Of a stretch of DNA of 35,211 nt, positions 1-12,552 are shown piece after piece. A program made the position numbers and the translations under genes. The DNA is from Candidatus Daviesbacteria bacterium (lineage in GTDB: Bacteria; Patescibacteriota; Microgenomatia; Daviesbacterales; UBA10151). The number at the start of each line of letters is the position of its first letter. The stretch's first letter is position 1. Below the pieces are notes generated by a model, which saw nothing but the letters and a program-made list of their open reading frames with translations, was not told the DNA's origin and did no database searches. The stretch is taken from assembly GCA_016187025.1 (NCBI GenBank), contig JACPKM010000004.1:1-35211 (forward strand), given 5' to 3'.

Positions 1-2328
1 ACTAGATCCGACTGATACATTACCAGAGGTGGTTAAAGAGGTGGAGTTAATATCTGTTGCATTTAGTCCGGCTAAATTAGTCAGTCCTGTGACATTTAGT
101 CCATTTAATGCCCCAAAGCCGGTAATTGATCCCCCAACTCCCACATTACCTGAAACATTTAAGGTTCCCGTAATACCGGTATTGGCTAAAGATGATACCC
201 CGATCACATTAAGAGAGGATAGGCTGGCAGCAGAGGAGGTAGTGAGTGATCCACCAATACCAGCATTACCAGAGGTGCCAAGAGTTGCTCCAGAAATTGA
301 TTTAGTTACTTGTAATGAATCAAGGACAGCTGCAGAGGTAACAGACAGTGATTGCCCTATCCCCACATTACCAGTTAGATTAGATAATCCTGAGACCTGT
401 AACCCGCCATTTGCTAAAGTTAGTCCAGTGGTAGTGAGTGATGCCCCAACCCCTAAATTACCTGTAAAGTTACCAGTACCTATTACTGATAAGTTATAGT
501 TTGTAGTAGTTGTTCCTATACCAACATTACCTTGCACTGCTAGACCATCAGAAGGAACAGAGGCATTAGCATAAGATGTGCCGATACTTAAGTTCCCTGA
601 AACAGTTAGTTTAGATCCCGGGGCAGAAGTACCGATACCGACGTTGTTTGACGAAGCGGTTAAATAAGTGTTGTTGTCGGCAACAGTCCATCCTCCTGCT
701 GCAGCCAGGGAGGTCCAGGATAGGTTGCCTGAGCCATCATCCATTAATGTAGTGCTGGCAGCTCCCTGTGAGGAAGGGAAAGTATAAGATACTCCTGCAA
801 TAGAAAGGGAAGAGGAGGTTAGTGTGGTGGCACCGGTTACCCCTAAGGTTCCTCCGACAGTTAGGTTAGTGGTGATATTCCCGTCTCCCACAACATGCAG
901 CTTGGAGGTTGGGGTGATAGTCCCTATACCTACATTACCTGAGGCATCAATAGTTATTCCTGAAGTGGCTGTACCGGCTGTAATCAAACCGATCTTATTC
1001 GCCCCTAACCTGTAGAGTCCGGTATCAGTGTCATTGGAAAAAGAATAAGCAGGGGCAGCTGCAGTTCCATCTGCTAACCCTAACGCATCTTTTAAGCTCA
1101 ATGTAACAGAGGACCCTAAGTTAACGTCCCCTCCACCAGAGAGGTTTGTACCGGCGCTGATGGTAATTTTGCCGTTAGCCAAGGCAGAGTTAGGGATGTT
1201 GGTTAAGGTGTTTGATGAGCCGGAGATGGTTTTATTAGTTAGGGTTTGGGTGGAATCAATGCCAGCTAGGGTGGTGGTTGCATCAGGTAAGGTAATAATC
1301 CTTGCAGCTGTTGGAGTCCAGGTTAAAGTGCCTGTAGGACCACCTGATTGGAATACTAGCTGGTTGGCTGTGCCGGAGATATTCAAAGAAGCAAAGGATG
1401 GAGAAGATGTAGTTGAAACATCTTGGTCAAGTGTTGCGTCCTGGGTGACTGCCAGAGTTGCAGATCCTCCGGCAATCAAAAAGCCTGCTGCAGGAGTTGC
1501 TTCTATGGAAACGTTGTTGATAGTACCCTTTACTGCTAAGCTGCCTTGAATATCTGTATCTGCATTAATTTCAAGAAAACTGGCAGTGGCTGATGCAGCC
1601 AGTACATCAGGAGCAAGGTTTGAGGAGGATGCAACTGTCTTTGTTATTTTGATGTTTTCGGCCAGCTTTTCTGATTTTGTGTTTGGCGTTAGGAATTTAG
1701 TAACAAAGCTTTGTGGTAAGAGGGGATTTGATAAATAAGTTATTAGAAAAAGGCTGGTTATTATAATAGATAAAAATATAAAAACAGAACCGGTCTTTAC
1801 TAAAACAAGAGAGGATTGTTTGAGCTTCCTTCCTATTATATATAGAAAATCCGGTGTCTTGGCATCGGTAAGTCCTAACTCATTTAGGTTAGTAGAATGT
1901 TTAAATGGTTTATCAATATTGATTGGTGGGGGGTAACTGGGCTTGTAGTCTGTAATATAACTTGTCCATTTTTTTTGCTCAATTCTTGCCAAAAGCTCTG
2001 TAGTGGTTTGTGGTTTTTTAATACCTGTTTGCATAGATTTTTGAGGCTGAATTGAGGATTTTTGTGGGTTAAAAACAGCTGGGTTTACAACTGGTTGAGC
2101 AGCTAGTTTTAAGGTCTTGGTGTATAAAATATTTTTCCTTCTTTTAAGGGCTTTGATAATATCTAGAGGGTATAACCTTGTCCCTCCAGCAGTACGGATA
2201 GATGGAAGTTTTCCGCTTTTCTCCCATCTTCTTAAAGTATCAATAGAGATACCTAGTTTTTTTGCAGCTTTTCCAATTTTGGCGTAATTAGGATTTGAGA
2301 GTATATTGTCCTGATTTATGTTTTTCAT
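1..2328 (-). CDS. Surface protein, 3'-truncated by window edge: N-terminal MerR/excisionase-like HTH, one TM helix, tail-fibre/endosialidase-like repeats
   Basis: Manual reverse-strand translation from ATG at 2328 is open to position 1 (776 codons). N-term MKNINQDNILSNPNYAKIGKAAKKLGISIDTLRRWEKSGKLPSIRTAGGTRLYPLDIIKALKRRK; TM SSLVLVKTGSVFIFLSIIITSLFLITYL; then repeats such as ASGNVGIGTITPTSKLHVVGDGN and GTLNVSGNVGVGGSITGFGALNGLNVTGLTNL. Absent from the ORF track because no stop lies in the window. Confidence 0.9.
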   Translation of the reverse strand, partial: MKNINQDNILSNPNYAKIGKAAKKLGISIDTLRRWEKSGKLPSIRTAGGTRLYPLDIIKALKRRKNILYTKTLKLAAQPVVNPAVFNPQKSSIQPQKSMQTGIKKPQTTTELLARIEQKKWTSYITDYKPSYPPPINIDKPFKHSTNLNELGLTDAKTPDFLYIIGRKLKQSSLVLVKTGSVFIFLSIIITSLFLITYLSNPLLPQSFVTKFLTPNTKSEKLAENIKITKTVASSSNLAPDVLAASATASFLEINADTDIQGSLAVKGTINNVSIEATPAAGFLIAGGSATLAVTQDATLDQDVSTTSSPSFASLNISGTANQLVFQSGGPTGTLTWTPTAARIITLPDATTTLAGIDSTQTLTNKTISGSSNTLTNIPNSALANGKITISAGTNLSGGGDVNLGSSVTLSLKDALGLADGTAAAPAYSFSNDTDTGLYRLGANKIGLITAGTATSGITIDASGNVGIGTITPTSKLHVVGDGNITTNLTVGGTLGVTGATTLTSSSLSIAGVSYTFPSSQGAASTTLMDDGSGNLSWTSLAAAGGWTVADNNTYLTASSNNVGIGTSAPGSKLTVSGNLSIGTSYANASVPSDGLAVQGNVGIGTTTTNYNLSVIGTGNFTGNLGVGASLTTTGLTLANGGLQVSGLSNLTGNVGIGQSLSVTSAAVLDSLQVTKSISGATLGTSGNAGIGGSLTTSSAASLSSLNVIGVSSLANTGITGTLNVSGNVGVGGSITGFGALNGLNVTGLTNLAGLNATDINSTSLTTSGNVSVGSS

Positions 2329-2330
2329 TT

Positions 2331-2353
2331 GTGATTTTTTTGAAAAAAATCAC
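2331..2353. promoter_or_regulatory. Near-perfect inverted repeat just upstream of the HTH-surface gene start codon
   Basis: GTGATTTTTTT-G-AAAAAAATCAC read directly, 2 nt upstream of the ATG on the minus strand. Confidence 0.5.
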
Positions 2354-2457
2354 TTAAAGTGTGAGTTCTAAGTGGGTCCGTCTGCGTGGGGATTACTTGT
2401 GTGAGAAGCTGCTCTTTTCCCTGAAATCTATTTAAAGTTACATAGATTTCTATATCC

Positions 2458-2487
2458 AGAATACATAGATTTTTGATACTTTGTCAA
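2458..2487 (-). promoter_or_regulatory. Candidate sigma70-type promoter for the HTH-surface gene
   Basis: Minus strand TTGACA (2487-2482), 18-nt spacer, TATTCT (2463-2458), overlapped by AAATCTATGTA repeats. Confidence 0.5.
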
Positions 2488-2589
2488 CTACCAAAATATA
2501 TGCAAATTGAGGCCAAAATTGCCTTTTGATATTTAAGAGTTGTATTGCAGGGCTATTAGACAATTTTTAACAAAAATAAAAATAAGTTT

Positions 2590-2880
2590 TTACTGCTTGA
2601 GGGTGTCTTGTATCTTGGGTTGAATATATGTAAAAACTTTTACTACATTATTGCTGACAAAAATAATAGCCAGAGGAAACTCAAACCTTAATTCTTTTCC
2701 GTTTGTTGGCCTCACAATAATAGGAGTATTTTCTATTACCGTGATAAAGTTAGCATGCTCTGCTAAAACATCAAAGTTACCGGCATAGTTTTTTGAGGAA
2801 ACTGAGACTGCTGAGCCATCAAAAAACACCTGAGTAGGAGAAATAATACGTACAGAGAGTAGTTCTTCAGTTGCTTTCAT
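2590..2880 (-). CDS. atpC: F1 ATPase epsilon subunit (beta-sandwich domain only)
   Basis: 96 aa, LLSVRIISPTQVFFDGSAVSVSS...GNFDVLAEHANFITVI, typical epsilon N-domain; last gene of the operon; no clear C-terminal helical domain. Confidence 0.8.
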   Translation of the reverse strand: MKATEELLSVRIISPTQVFFDGSAVSVSSKNYAGNFDVLAEHANFITVIENTPIIVRPTNGKELRFEFPLAIIFVSNNVVKVFTYIQPKIQDTLKQ

Positions 2881-2906
2881 ATTAGGCTTTATTTACTAGG
2901 TGCTAA

Positions 2907-5129
<2,223 letters not shown>

Positions 5130-5142
<13 letters not shown>

Positions 5143-6611
5143 AACTCATTTAGTTTTTTTAGCTGTGTTTCTAGCAGGTTTACCAATTGTTGGTCATTTT
5201 TTATACTAGATAAACCTCTGGTAATTTTTAATAAATCGGCATCAGATTCGAAAGCATTAATGAGAGGGTTTTTATATTTTTCTAAAAAATAACGGTCTTT
5301 ATCAGTCAGAAATGAGGTATAAACCAAGGCAAGTAAAATAATCTGTACTTGCTCAGGGATTGAGGTAATTGGATCTTGTTTTAAAATTTCATCAATTAAC
5401 CTTTTCTGCTTTAAAATATGCTGGGTTTGAGGTGGCAGTTCTGCACTGAAACTGCTAACTGTCTGCAGTTCTTCAGCCAAAGTTAGGGTGTTTCTAATCC
5501 GGCCAGCAACCAAGTTAGTTAGCCTTTGCTGTGTCTGGCGCCCAACTCTTGAGACTGATAAAAAGATGTCGATTGCCGGTTGCTGACCCTGGTTTCTTAA
5601 AGACGATTTAAAAAGTAAATGTCCATCTGTCATTGACATCAAACTGGTGGGAATAAGAGTTGTAAAATCATTTAAATCAAGCTCAATTACAGGTAGGGCA
5701 GTGATAGAGCCTCCGCCAAATCCTGGTTTAAAGCTTCCGGCTCTTTCCAGCAAGTGGGCATGCTGATAAAAAATATCACCAGGATAAGCCTCTCTCCCAG
5801 GAGATTTAAAAGAAAGCAGCGACATTTCTCTATAAATCTTGGCATGTGTGCCTAAATCATCTAGTATTAGTAATACATCATGGCCTTTTTTTTGAAAATA
5901 CTCGGCTATTGTAAAAGCTGTTTTGGGGGTTAAAAATATTAAAGGAGTAGGTTCAGAGGAGGAGGCAGCAATGATTACACTTGAGTCTAAGGCTTTATTG
6001 GCTTTTAGAACATCAATCAAACTTCTGACACTTGCTCCGGGTTTTCCTATTGAGGCATAAATACAGATTGTCTTTTTTTGTCCAGGCGCTAGTTTTTGAT
6101 TAAATCTAGCTTGATTTACCATCAGATCTATTAAAAAACCGGTTTTACCAGAATGGGCATCTCCCATAACCAGCTCACGTTGTCCCTTACCCAAGGGGAT
6201 TAAGGTATCAATAAGAGTAATGCCGGTGTGAAATTGGGTATTGATAAATTGTCGGGTTTGAATACCAGGAGCAATAGCGTCAAGCTCCAAAAAATTTGCC
6301 TGCTTGATGCGCTCCAGTAGCCCTTTTCCGTCAATTGGTACACCAAGCGGATTGATGCTTCTTCCTAGTAAAAAGTCTCCGGTATTGATGCTTAAACGGG
6401 CAGGCAGTTTTTTAAACATCTCTCCGGGAGTAATTTTACCTTCATCTACCATCAGTATCTGTACTTGATCATGAGATAAAGAATTAACCCAGCCTCTTAA
6501 TCCAGCCTGGCTTTCCACTAAGTCGTTGATTTTAACATTTGGCAGACCATCAACATCAATTAAAAAGTTCCTAATACTTTGTACAAAACCTATTTCAGTT
6601 TCATCACTCAT
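5130..6611 (-). CDS. atpA: F1 ATPase alpha subunit, divergent
   Basis: GDAHSGKT P-loop, SPGREAYPGDIFYQHAHLLERAG, GGGSITALPVIE, SVSRVG arginine-finger motif. Confidence 0.93.
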
Positions 6612-6615
6612 AAAT

Positions 6616-7101
6616 TTATCTTAAGTATGTTTTAAAGCTTTCCAGTACCTGCTGTTTGTTATCCTCAATCTTTTTTTTGACTGAATAATCATGGTATATC
6701 CCTTTCCAGGTCAGGGCACATCCGCCAATTAAAGAAGGGTCATACTTGATATCTAACATTAGGTATTTTTGGCCAAAATTAACTCTGATCCAGCTGCCTA
6801 ATTTAGATATCTCTTCATTAGGCAGTTCAAAAGCCAAAAATATCGTTAAAGGTTCTTGTTTGCTGGTTTCTGATTCCATTTCATCTAGTAGGGAATAGAT
6901 ATTGTGTTGGTTAAACTTTGCTAGGAAATCTTTTCCTAAGGAGTTGATCCACTGCGCCTCATCTGTTAATTTTTCATCTTGGTCTTGTACGCCATTTGTA
7001 AATTGTTGTTTTGTGAGGTAGTCACGAAGTATCCGCAGCCTATTTTTTAGACTTTTGAGAGTGTAAGTATTGGTTATAATCTGATCCCATAATTGATTCA
7101 T
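6616..7101 (-). CDS. atpH: F1 ATPase delta subunit
   Basis: C-terminal YDPSLIGGCALTWKGIYHDYSVKKKIE resembles the delta/OSCP PSLIGG...DxSV motif; operon position. Confidence 0.75.
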   Translation of the reverse strand: MNQLWDQIITNTYTLKSLKNRLRILRDYLTKQQFTNGVQDQDEKLTDEAQWINSLGKDFLAKFNQHNIYSLLDEMESETSKQEPLTIFLAFELPNEEISKLGSWIRVNFGQKYLMLDIKYDPSLIGGCALTWKGIYHDYSVKKKIEDNKQQVLESFKTYLR

Positions 7102-7805
7102 GCAACAAATTTCTCCATCTTGGCCTTTTCTAAAGATTCATAAATTAAATCCAGTTGATCTTTTAAACTAAGTCTTTTTCCCAAAACCAAAGCCATAGTC
7201 CGTTCCATCATAGCCACGATATTTTCATCTATTAGTTTAAACTGCTGTTGTTTATAAGATTCAATTAGCTGACGGACTGATTGTAGTTCAAGCTCTATTG
7301 AGCCGGTTGTTTTTTGTTCACTTTCTAGCAAAAAATCAGATAGTCTGGTTTCTAGCTGATCCAGCATTTTTTCTATTCTTTGTTGGGCAGCTTGCTGGTT
7401 GGTTTCTTCAAGCTCAACACTATTTTTTTCTAAGTCTTTTACAAAGCTACTAAAGGTTTGTATAGAGGAAGATATTGCTTGGTTTGCCTGAGTGAAGGTT
7501 TGGCTGAGCATGCTTTCATACTGTTTGACATATTGAGCAAGTTGGGCTTTGTGTTCCTCTTCGATTTTGCCTACATTAGCTTTACTCTCAGAGATGAGCT
7601 TGATGCTTTCTGTCTCACTTAAGGAGAGTATCTCTTGGGATTTTTTAATTGCTTGATGCAAAAACTGATAACCTTTTTGCCGGTTTTCTTCTATCTCTTT
7701 TGAGCTTTGACCTGCTACTTTCTGTCTTAACTTTCTCTCTCTGATAAAAAGCAGGGTAAAGGTAACACCAAAAGCTGCCAGTATGGGGGGCAGAATAAAA
7801 TCCAT
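7098..7805 (-). CDS. atpF: F-type ATPase b-like subunit: N-terminal TM plus long coiled coil
   Basis: MDFILPPILAAFGVTFTLLFIRERKLRQK followed by ~200 aa of charged heptad-like helix; operon position. Confidence 0.7.
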   Translation of the reverse strand: MDFILPPILAAFGVTFTLLFIRERKLRQKVAGQSSKEIEENRQKGYQFLHQAIKKSQEILSLSETESIKLISESKANVGKIEEEHKAQLAQYVKQYESMLSQTFTQANQAISSSIQTFSSFVKDLEKNSVELEETNQQAAQQRIEKMLDQLETRLSDFLLESEQKTTGSIELELQSVRQLIESYKQQQFKLIDENIVAMMERTMALVLGKRLSLKDQLDLIYESLEKAKMEKFVA

Positions 7806-7841
7806 ACATCAATCATACGACAACAAAAGCTAAAAACTCAA

Positions 7842-8669
<828 letters not shown>

Positions 8670-8672
8670 TTA

Positions 8673-8702
8673 ACATTAGATCAAATAGTAGGGAAATTTC
8701 AA
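8673..8702 (-). promoter_or_regulatory. Candidate promoter of the ATPase operon
   Basis: Minus strand TTGAAA (8702-8697), 18-nt spacer, TAATGT (8678-8673), 6 nt before ATG at 8666. Confidence 0.45.
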
Positions 8703-8969
8703 ATAACCTTCAAATATTAGGTAAGGAGGTTAGATCAGTTTGATAATAACAATATATATCAAAATATATTATGGATTTTCCCGCACAGGCACAGAATCAA
8801 TTTATAATTCATAATTTATAATTTATAAATCGATCAGAATACCTTCTTAATATATCAATTAAAACAGAGGGATTAACATTTAGCTTGTGAAAAGATATGT
8901 GAAACATAAAAGACTAAAGATAAGACAATGTTGAATGCATTTGTCCAGTTATGTTAAGATCAGATTTAT

Positions 8970-11393
8970 ATGAAGAGGTACATACCACAACAAGTTGAGC
9001 CTAAATGGCAGCAAAAGTGGAGGGAGGATAAGTTATATTCTCCTGATCTTGGTAATGCTAAAAATCCCTTTTTTAACCTCATGATGTTTCCTTACCCTTC
9101 TGCAGAAGGGCTGCATGTAGGGAATATGTATGCTTTCACCGGTACTGATATTTTTGGAAGGTTTATGAGGATGCAAGGTTTAGATGTATTTGAGCCTATT
9201 GGCTTGGATGGTTTTGGAATCCATAGTGAAAATTATGCCATGAAAGTCAACATTCACCCATTTGATTTAAGCAAGATTACAGAAAAACGTTTCTTGGAGC
9301 AACTTAATATTACTGGTAACTCTTTTGACTGGACAGCCACTGTGGAAACTTATAAACCTAATTACTACAAATGGACTCAATGGCTGTTTTTGAAAATGTA
9401 TGAAAAGGGTCTAGCGTATAGAAAAAAGGCATCAGTTAACTGGTGTCCATCCTGTCTAACGGTTTTGGCAGATGAGCAAGTAATTGCTGGTGAGTGTGAA
9501 AGGTGTGGTAGCAAGGTTGAGCAAAAAATGCTGGAGCAGTGGTTTTTTAGGATTACTGATTATGCAGATAGACTGATAAATAACTTAAAAAACTTAGACT
9601 GGTCTGAGAAGGTCAAGATTGCCCAAAGAAATTGGATAGGAAAAAAACAAGGAATTAATATTAGCTACGAAGTTGAGGGAAGTGATCTCAAAGTAGCTTG
9701 CTTTACTACCAGGCCAGATACCAATTTTGGAACAACTTTTATTGTAATAGGCCCTGAACATCCAGATGTTTATAAATTAACCAAACCTCAGCACATAAAC
9801 GAAGTTAAAGAATACATCAAACTATCTACTATAGCATCAAAAGAAGAACGTATAGCAGAAGGAAGAAAAAAGACAGGAGTATTTACAGGATCTTATGCCA
9901 TCAATAACCTAAATGGGGAAAAACTACCAATATGGATAAGTGACTTTGTGTTAGGTGATTTTGGTACTGGAGCAGTGGTGGGTGTTCCTGGTCATGATTT
10001 AAGAGACTTTCAGTTTGCAAAACAGTTTGACTTACCAATTATACGGGTAGTGGTAGGTAAAGATGGTGATAAAACTGATATTACAAGTGAAAGTCAAGTC
10101 CAGGAAGATGAGGGAGTAATGATAAACTCTGATTTCTTAGATGGGATGGATATACATAAGGCTACAGTCAAGATTATGGATTATTTAGAGGAAAAAGGTT
10201 GGGGAAAAAGGGTTACTACTTATCATTTAAGGGACTGGTTAATCTCCAGGCAAAGATACTGGGGGCCTCCGATCCCAATTATTTACTGTAATAAGTGTGG
10301 GACAGTAGCAGTGCCGGAAAAAGATTTGCCTGTTGAACTTCCCTTTGTTGAAAAGTTCAGGCCAACTGGTACTGGTGAGTCTCCTTTGGCCTCAGTTGAG
10401 GAGTTTTATAAAGTTAAATGCCCTAGCTGTGGAGGACAAGCCCGCCGGGAAACAGATGTGTCAGATACGTTTTTAGACTCAGCCTGGTATTTTATAAGAT
10501 ATCCTTCAACTGATATAGAAAATAAAGCTTTTGATACACAAAGGTCAAAAAAATGGTTGCCTGTTGATATGTATATCGGGGGAGCAGAGCACTCTGTTTT
10601 GCATCTGCTTTACTCCCGGTTTGTTACCATGGTTTTATTTGATGCAGGCCTTATAGACTTCGAAGAGCCTTTTACTAAATTCAGGGCTCATGGTTTATTA
10701 ATTAAAGAAGGAGCCAAGATGAGCAAGTCCAAAGGTAATGTGGTCAACCCCGACCAGCACATTAAAGAGTATGGTGCAGATACCTTAAGGACATATCTGA
10801 TGTTTTTGGGGCCATTTGATCAAGGAGGGGATTTTAGAGACAGTGGAATCAACGGAATCTATAAGTTTTTGCAACGAATATGGATGCTGCAAGAGAAACT
10901 AGATGGTCAAAATGAAAAATTAGGTATAAAAGATCTTAAATTTATGCATAAAACTATTAAAAAAGTTACTGAAGATATTAGCGCACTCAAATACAACACT
11001 GCCATAGCTGCACTTATGGAATGGCTCAATTTCTTATCTAAAAAGCAAAAATTATCAAAAGAGGAATATCAAGCATTTTTATTATTATTATCACCGTTTG
11101 CTCCTCATATCACAGAGGAGATCTGGGAAGTTTTAGGTGAGAATTACTCAATTCATAAGCACTCCTGGCCCCAGTTTGTTAATGAATATCTGGAAGATGA
11201 TGAGGTTAGCATTGTAATACAAGTTAACGGAAAGGTGCGGGATAGTATAAAGGTGCAAAAAGATATAGTTGGTTCTAAAGAAGCAATACAAAAATTGGCA
11301 ACCGGTACTCCAAATGCAAATAAGTATCTGGAAGGCAAATCCGTGAAAAATGTTGTGTATGTAGAAGGTAGGCTTATCAATTTTGTAATTTAG
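8970..11393 (+). CDS. leuS: Leucyl-tRNA synthetase
   Basis: FPYPSAEGLHVGNMYAFTGTDIFGRFMRMQG, WCPSCLTVLADEQV, KMSKSKGNVVNPD. Confidence 0.97.
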   Translation: MKRYIPQQVEPKWQQKWREDKLYSPDLGNAKNPFFNLMMFPYPSAEGLHVGNMYAFTGTDIFGRFMRMQGLDVFEPIGLDGFGIHSENYAMKVNIHPFDLSKITEKRFLEQLNITGNSFDWTATVETYKPNYYKWTQWLFLKMYEKGLAYRKKASVNWCPSCLTVLADEQVIAGECERCGSKVEQKMLEQWFFRITDYADRLINNLKNLDWSEKVKIAQRNWIGKKQGINISYEVEGSDLKVACFTTRPDTNFGTTFIVIGPEHPDVYKLTKPQHINEVKEYIKLSTIASKEERIAEGRKKTGVFTGSYAINNLNGEKLPIWISDFVLGDFGTGAVVGVPGHDLRDFQFAKQFDLPIIRVVVGKDGDKTDITSESQVQEDEGVMINSDFLDGMDIHKATVKIMDYLEEKGWGKRVTTYHLRDWLISRQRYWGPPIPIIYCNKCGTVAVPEKDLPVELPFVEKFRPTGTGESPLASVEEFYKVKCPSCGGQARRETDVSDTFLDSAWYFIRYPSTDIENKAFDTQRSKKWLPVDMYIGGAEHSVLHLLYSRFVTMVLFDAGLIDFEEPFTKFRAHGLLIKEGAKMSKSKGNVVNPDQHIKEYGADTLRTYLMFLGPFDQGGDFRDSGINGIYKFLQRIWMLQEKLDGQNEKLGIKDLKFMHKTIKKVTEDISALKYNTAIAALMEWLNFLSKKQKLSKEEYQAFLLLLSPFAPHITEEIWEVLGENYSIHKHSWPQFVNEYLEDDEVSIVIQVNGKVRDSIKVQKDIVGSKEAIQKLATGTPNANKYLEGKSVKNVVYVEGRLINFVI

Positions 11394-11411
11394 CAGACCA
11401 TATGGTATAAT
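11383..11411 (+). promoter_or_regulatory. Candidate promoter at the end of leuS
   Basis: TTGTAA (11383-11388), 17 nt, TATAAT (11406-11411). Confidence 0.55.
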
Positions 11412-11521
11412 TGCTAAATAATTAGGAGAGAGGGTTTAGATTATTACAGCAATAAAATCAAAAATTGATAATTCTTCTTTCTAATTGGCTTCTCCCCCTA
11501 AGTAAGAAATAAATAACTAAC

Positions 11522-11550
11522 TTGTAAATCTTTGGTAAGAGCGGTATAAT
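11522..11550 (+). promoter_or_regulatory. Candidate promoter of the SprT-like gene
   Basis: TTGTAA (11522-11527), 17 nt, TATAAT (11545-11550), 10 nt before ATG 11561. Confidence 0.6.
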
Positions 11551-11560
11551 CACCCCGTTT

Positions 11561-11986
11561 ATGTCCATCTCTGCCAGCCTTCAGCGAGATAGCAAATGGC
11601 TTCTTTCCAGGTTAGATCACATCTGGTCTAACTACTTTCCGGAAATGACACAAGATAATCCAATTTTTATTAAATTTGGTAAGCATTCAAAATTTAGGTT
11701 AGGTTCTATTAGAATGGTGCATTCTAAAAGTTTAATTACTATCACCGCAATGTTTAAAAAGTTAAGTATTCCTCAGGAGGTAGTAGACCACACTATTGCT
11801 CACGAGCTGGTGCATTACTCTCATGGTTTTTCCTCAAAAAAGCCCCGTTTGCACAAATACCCACACGCAGGAGGGATAGTGCAAAAAGAGATGAAAAGAA
11901 GGGGTATGATTATGCTAATCCATGCCTATAAAAGATGGATTAAAAAGTATAGAATAGAGTTAGAAGAGAAAGAAGATGTTACTTAA
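11561..11986 (+). CDS. SprT-like zinc metallopeptidase
   Basis: HTIAHELVHYSHGF (HExxH) with downstream HKYPHAGGIVQKEMKRRG. Confidence 0.75.
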   Translation: MSISASLQRDSKWLLSRLDHIWSNYFPEMTQDNPIFIKFGKHSKFRLGSIRMVHSKSLITITAMFKKLSIPQEVVDHTIAHELVHYSHGFSSKKPRLHKYPHAGGIVQKEMKRRGMIMLIHAYKRWIKKYRIELEEKEDVT

Positions 11987-12551
11987 GCTCCAAGAGCTCA
12001 CCAGTCAGTATAAGCTACCGTTAATTTTGATTTTAGTTGGTTTATCGCTACTTTCGATAGGTTATGTAGTCTCCTTTCCTAAAAGCATAAAACCAGATTA
12101 TCCAAAAGAAAGTCTGATTACCCAGCCAAAACAAGTGATTGTGGATTTGTCCGGAGCAGTTAACAAACCAGGGGTTTATACCCTGGAGGAGGGTGCCAGG
12201 GTAGAAGAGGTTGTAAAAAAGGCAGAAGGATTTAGAGAGGATGCCAATAAAGAATATATCGCAAGGTCTCTTAATATGGCACAAAAGCTCATAGATGGGT
12301 CAAAAATATATATTCCCTTTGATGGAGAAGTGGTGCAAGTGCAAGTAGCAGGTGTTTCTAGCTCAAGCACAAACAAAGTCTCTGTTAATTTGTCTACTCA
12401 ATCAGAGCTGGAAGCTTTATCAGGTATTGGGCCAGTTTCAGCCTCAAAAATTATTGCCAACCGTCCTTATCAAACCTTGGAAGAATTAGTAACTAAAAAA
12501 GTCATTACTAAGGCTTTACTTGATAAGCTAAAAGACACACTAGTTTATTAA
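11976..12551 (+). CDS. comEA: ComEA-like competence protein (TM, SLBB, helix-hairpin-helix)
   Basis: VDLSGAVNKPGVYTLEEGARVEEVVKKAEGF; VSVNLSTQSELEALSGIGPVSASKIIANRPYQTLEELV. Confidence 0.88.
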   Translation: MLLKLQELTSQYKLPLILILVGLSLLSIGYVVSFPKSIKPDYPKESLITQPKQVIVDLSGAVNKPGVYTLEEGARVEEVVKKAEGFREDANKEYIARSLNMAQKLIDGSKIYIPFDGEVVQVQVAGVSSSSTNKVSVNLSTQSELEALSGIGPVSASKIIANRPYQTLEELVTKKVITKALLDKLKDTLVY

Positions 12552-12552
12552 A

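Noticed and set aside
29-1549. Three plus-strand ORFs (29-499, 824-1015, 1160-1549)
   Set aside because: Low-complexity Pro/Val-rich shadows antisense to the repeat-rich surface protein on the minus strand.
8720-8735. GGTAAGGAGGTTAG, a strong Shine-Dalgarno-like string in the leuS/ATPase intergenic region
   Set aside because: No start codon with a credible ORF follows at the proper distance.
8797-8832. AT-rich AATTTATAATT tandem-like tract, and the similar AATTTACAATTT tract at 16399-16430
   Set aside because: Low-complexity intergenic sequence; no transposon ends or conserved unit could be demonstrated.
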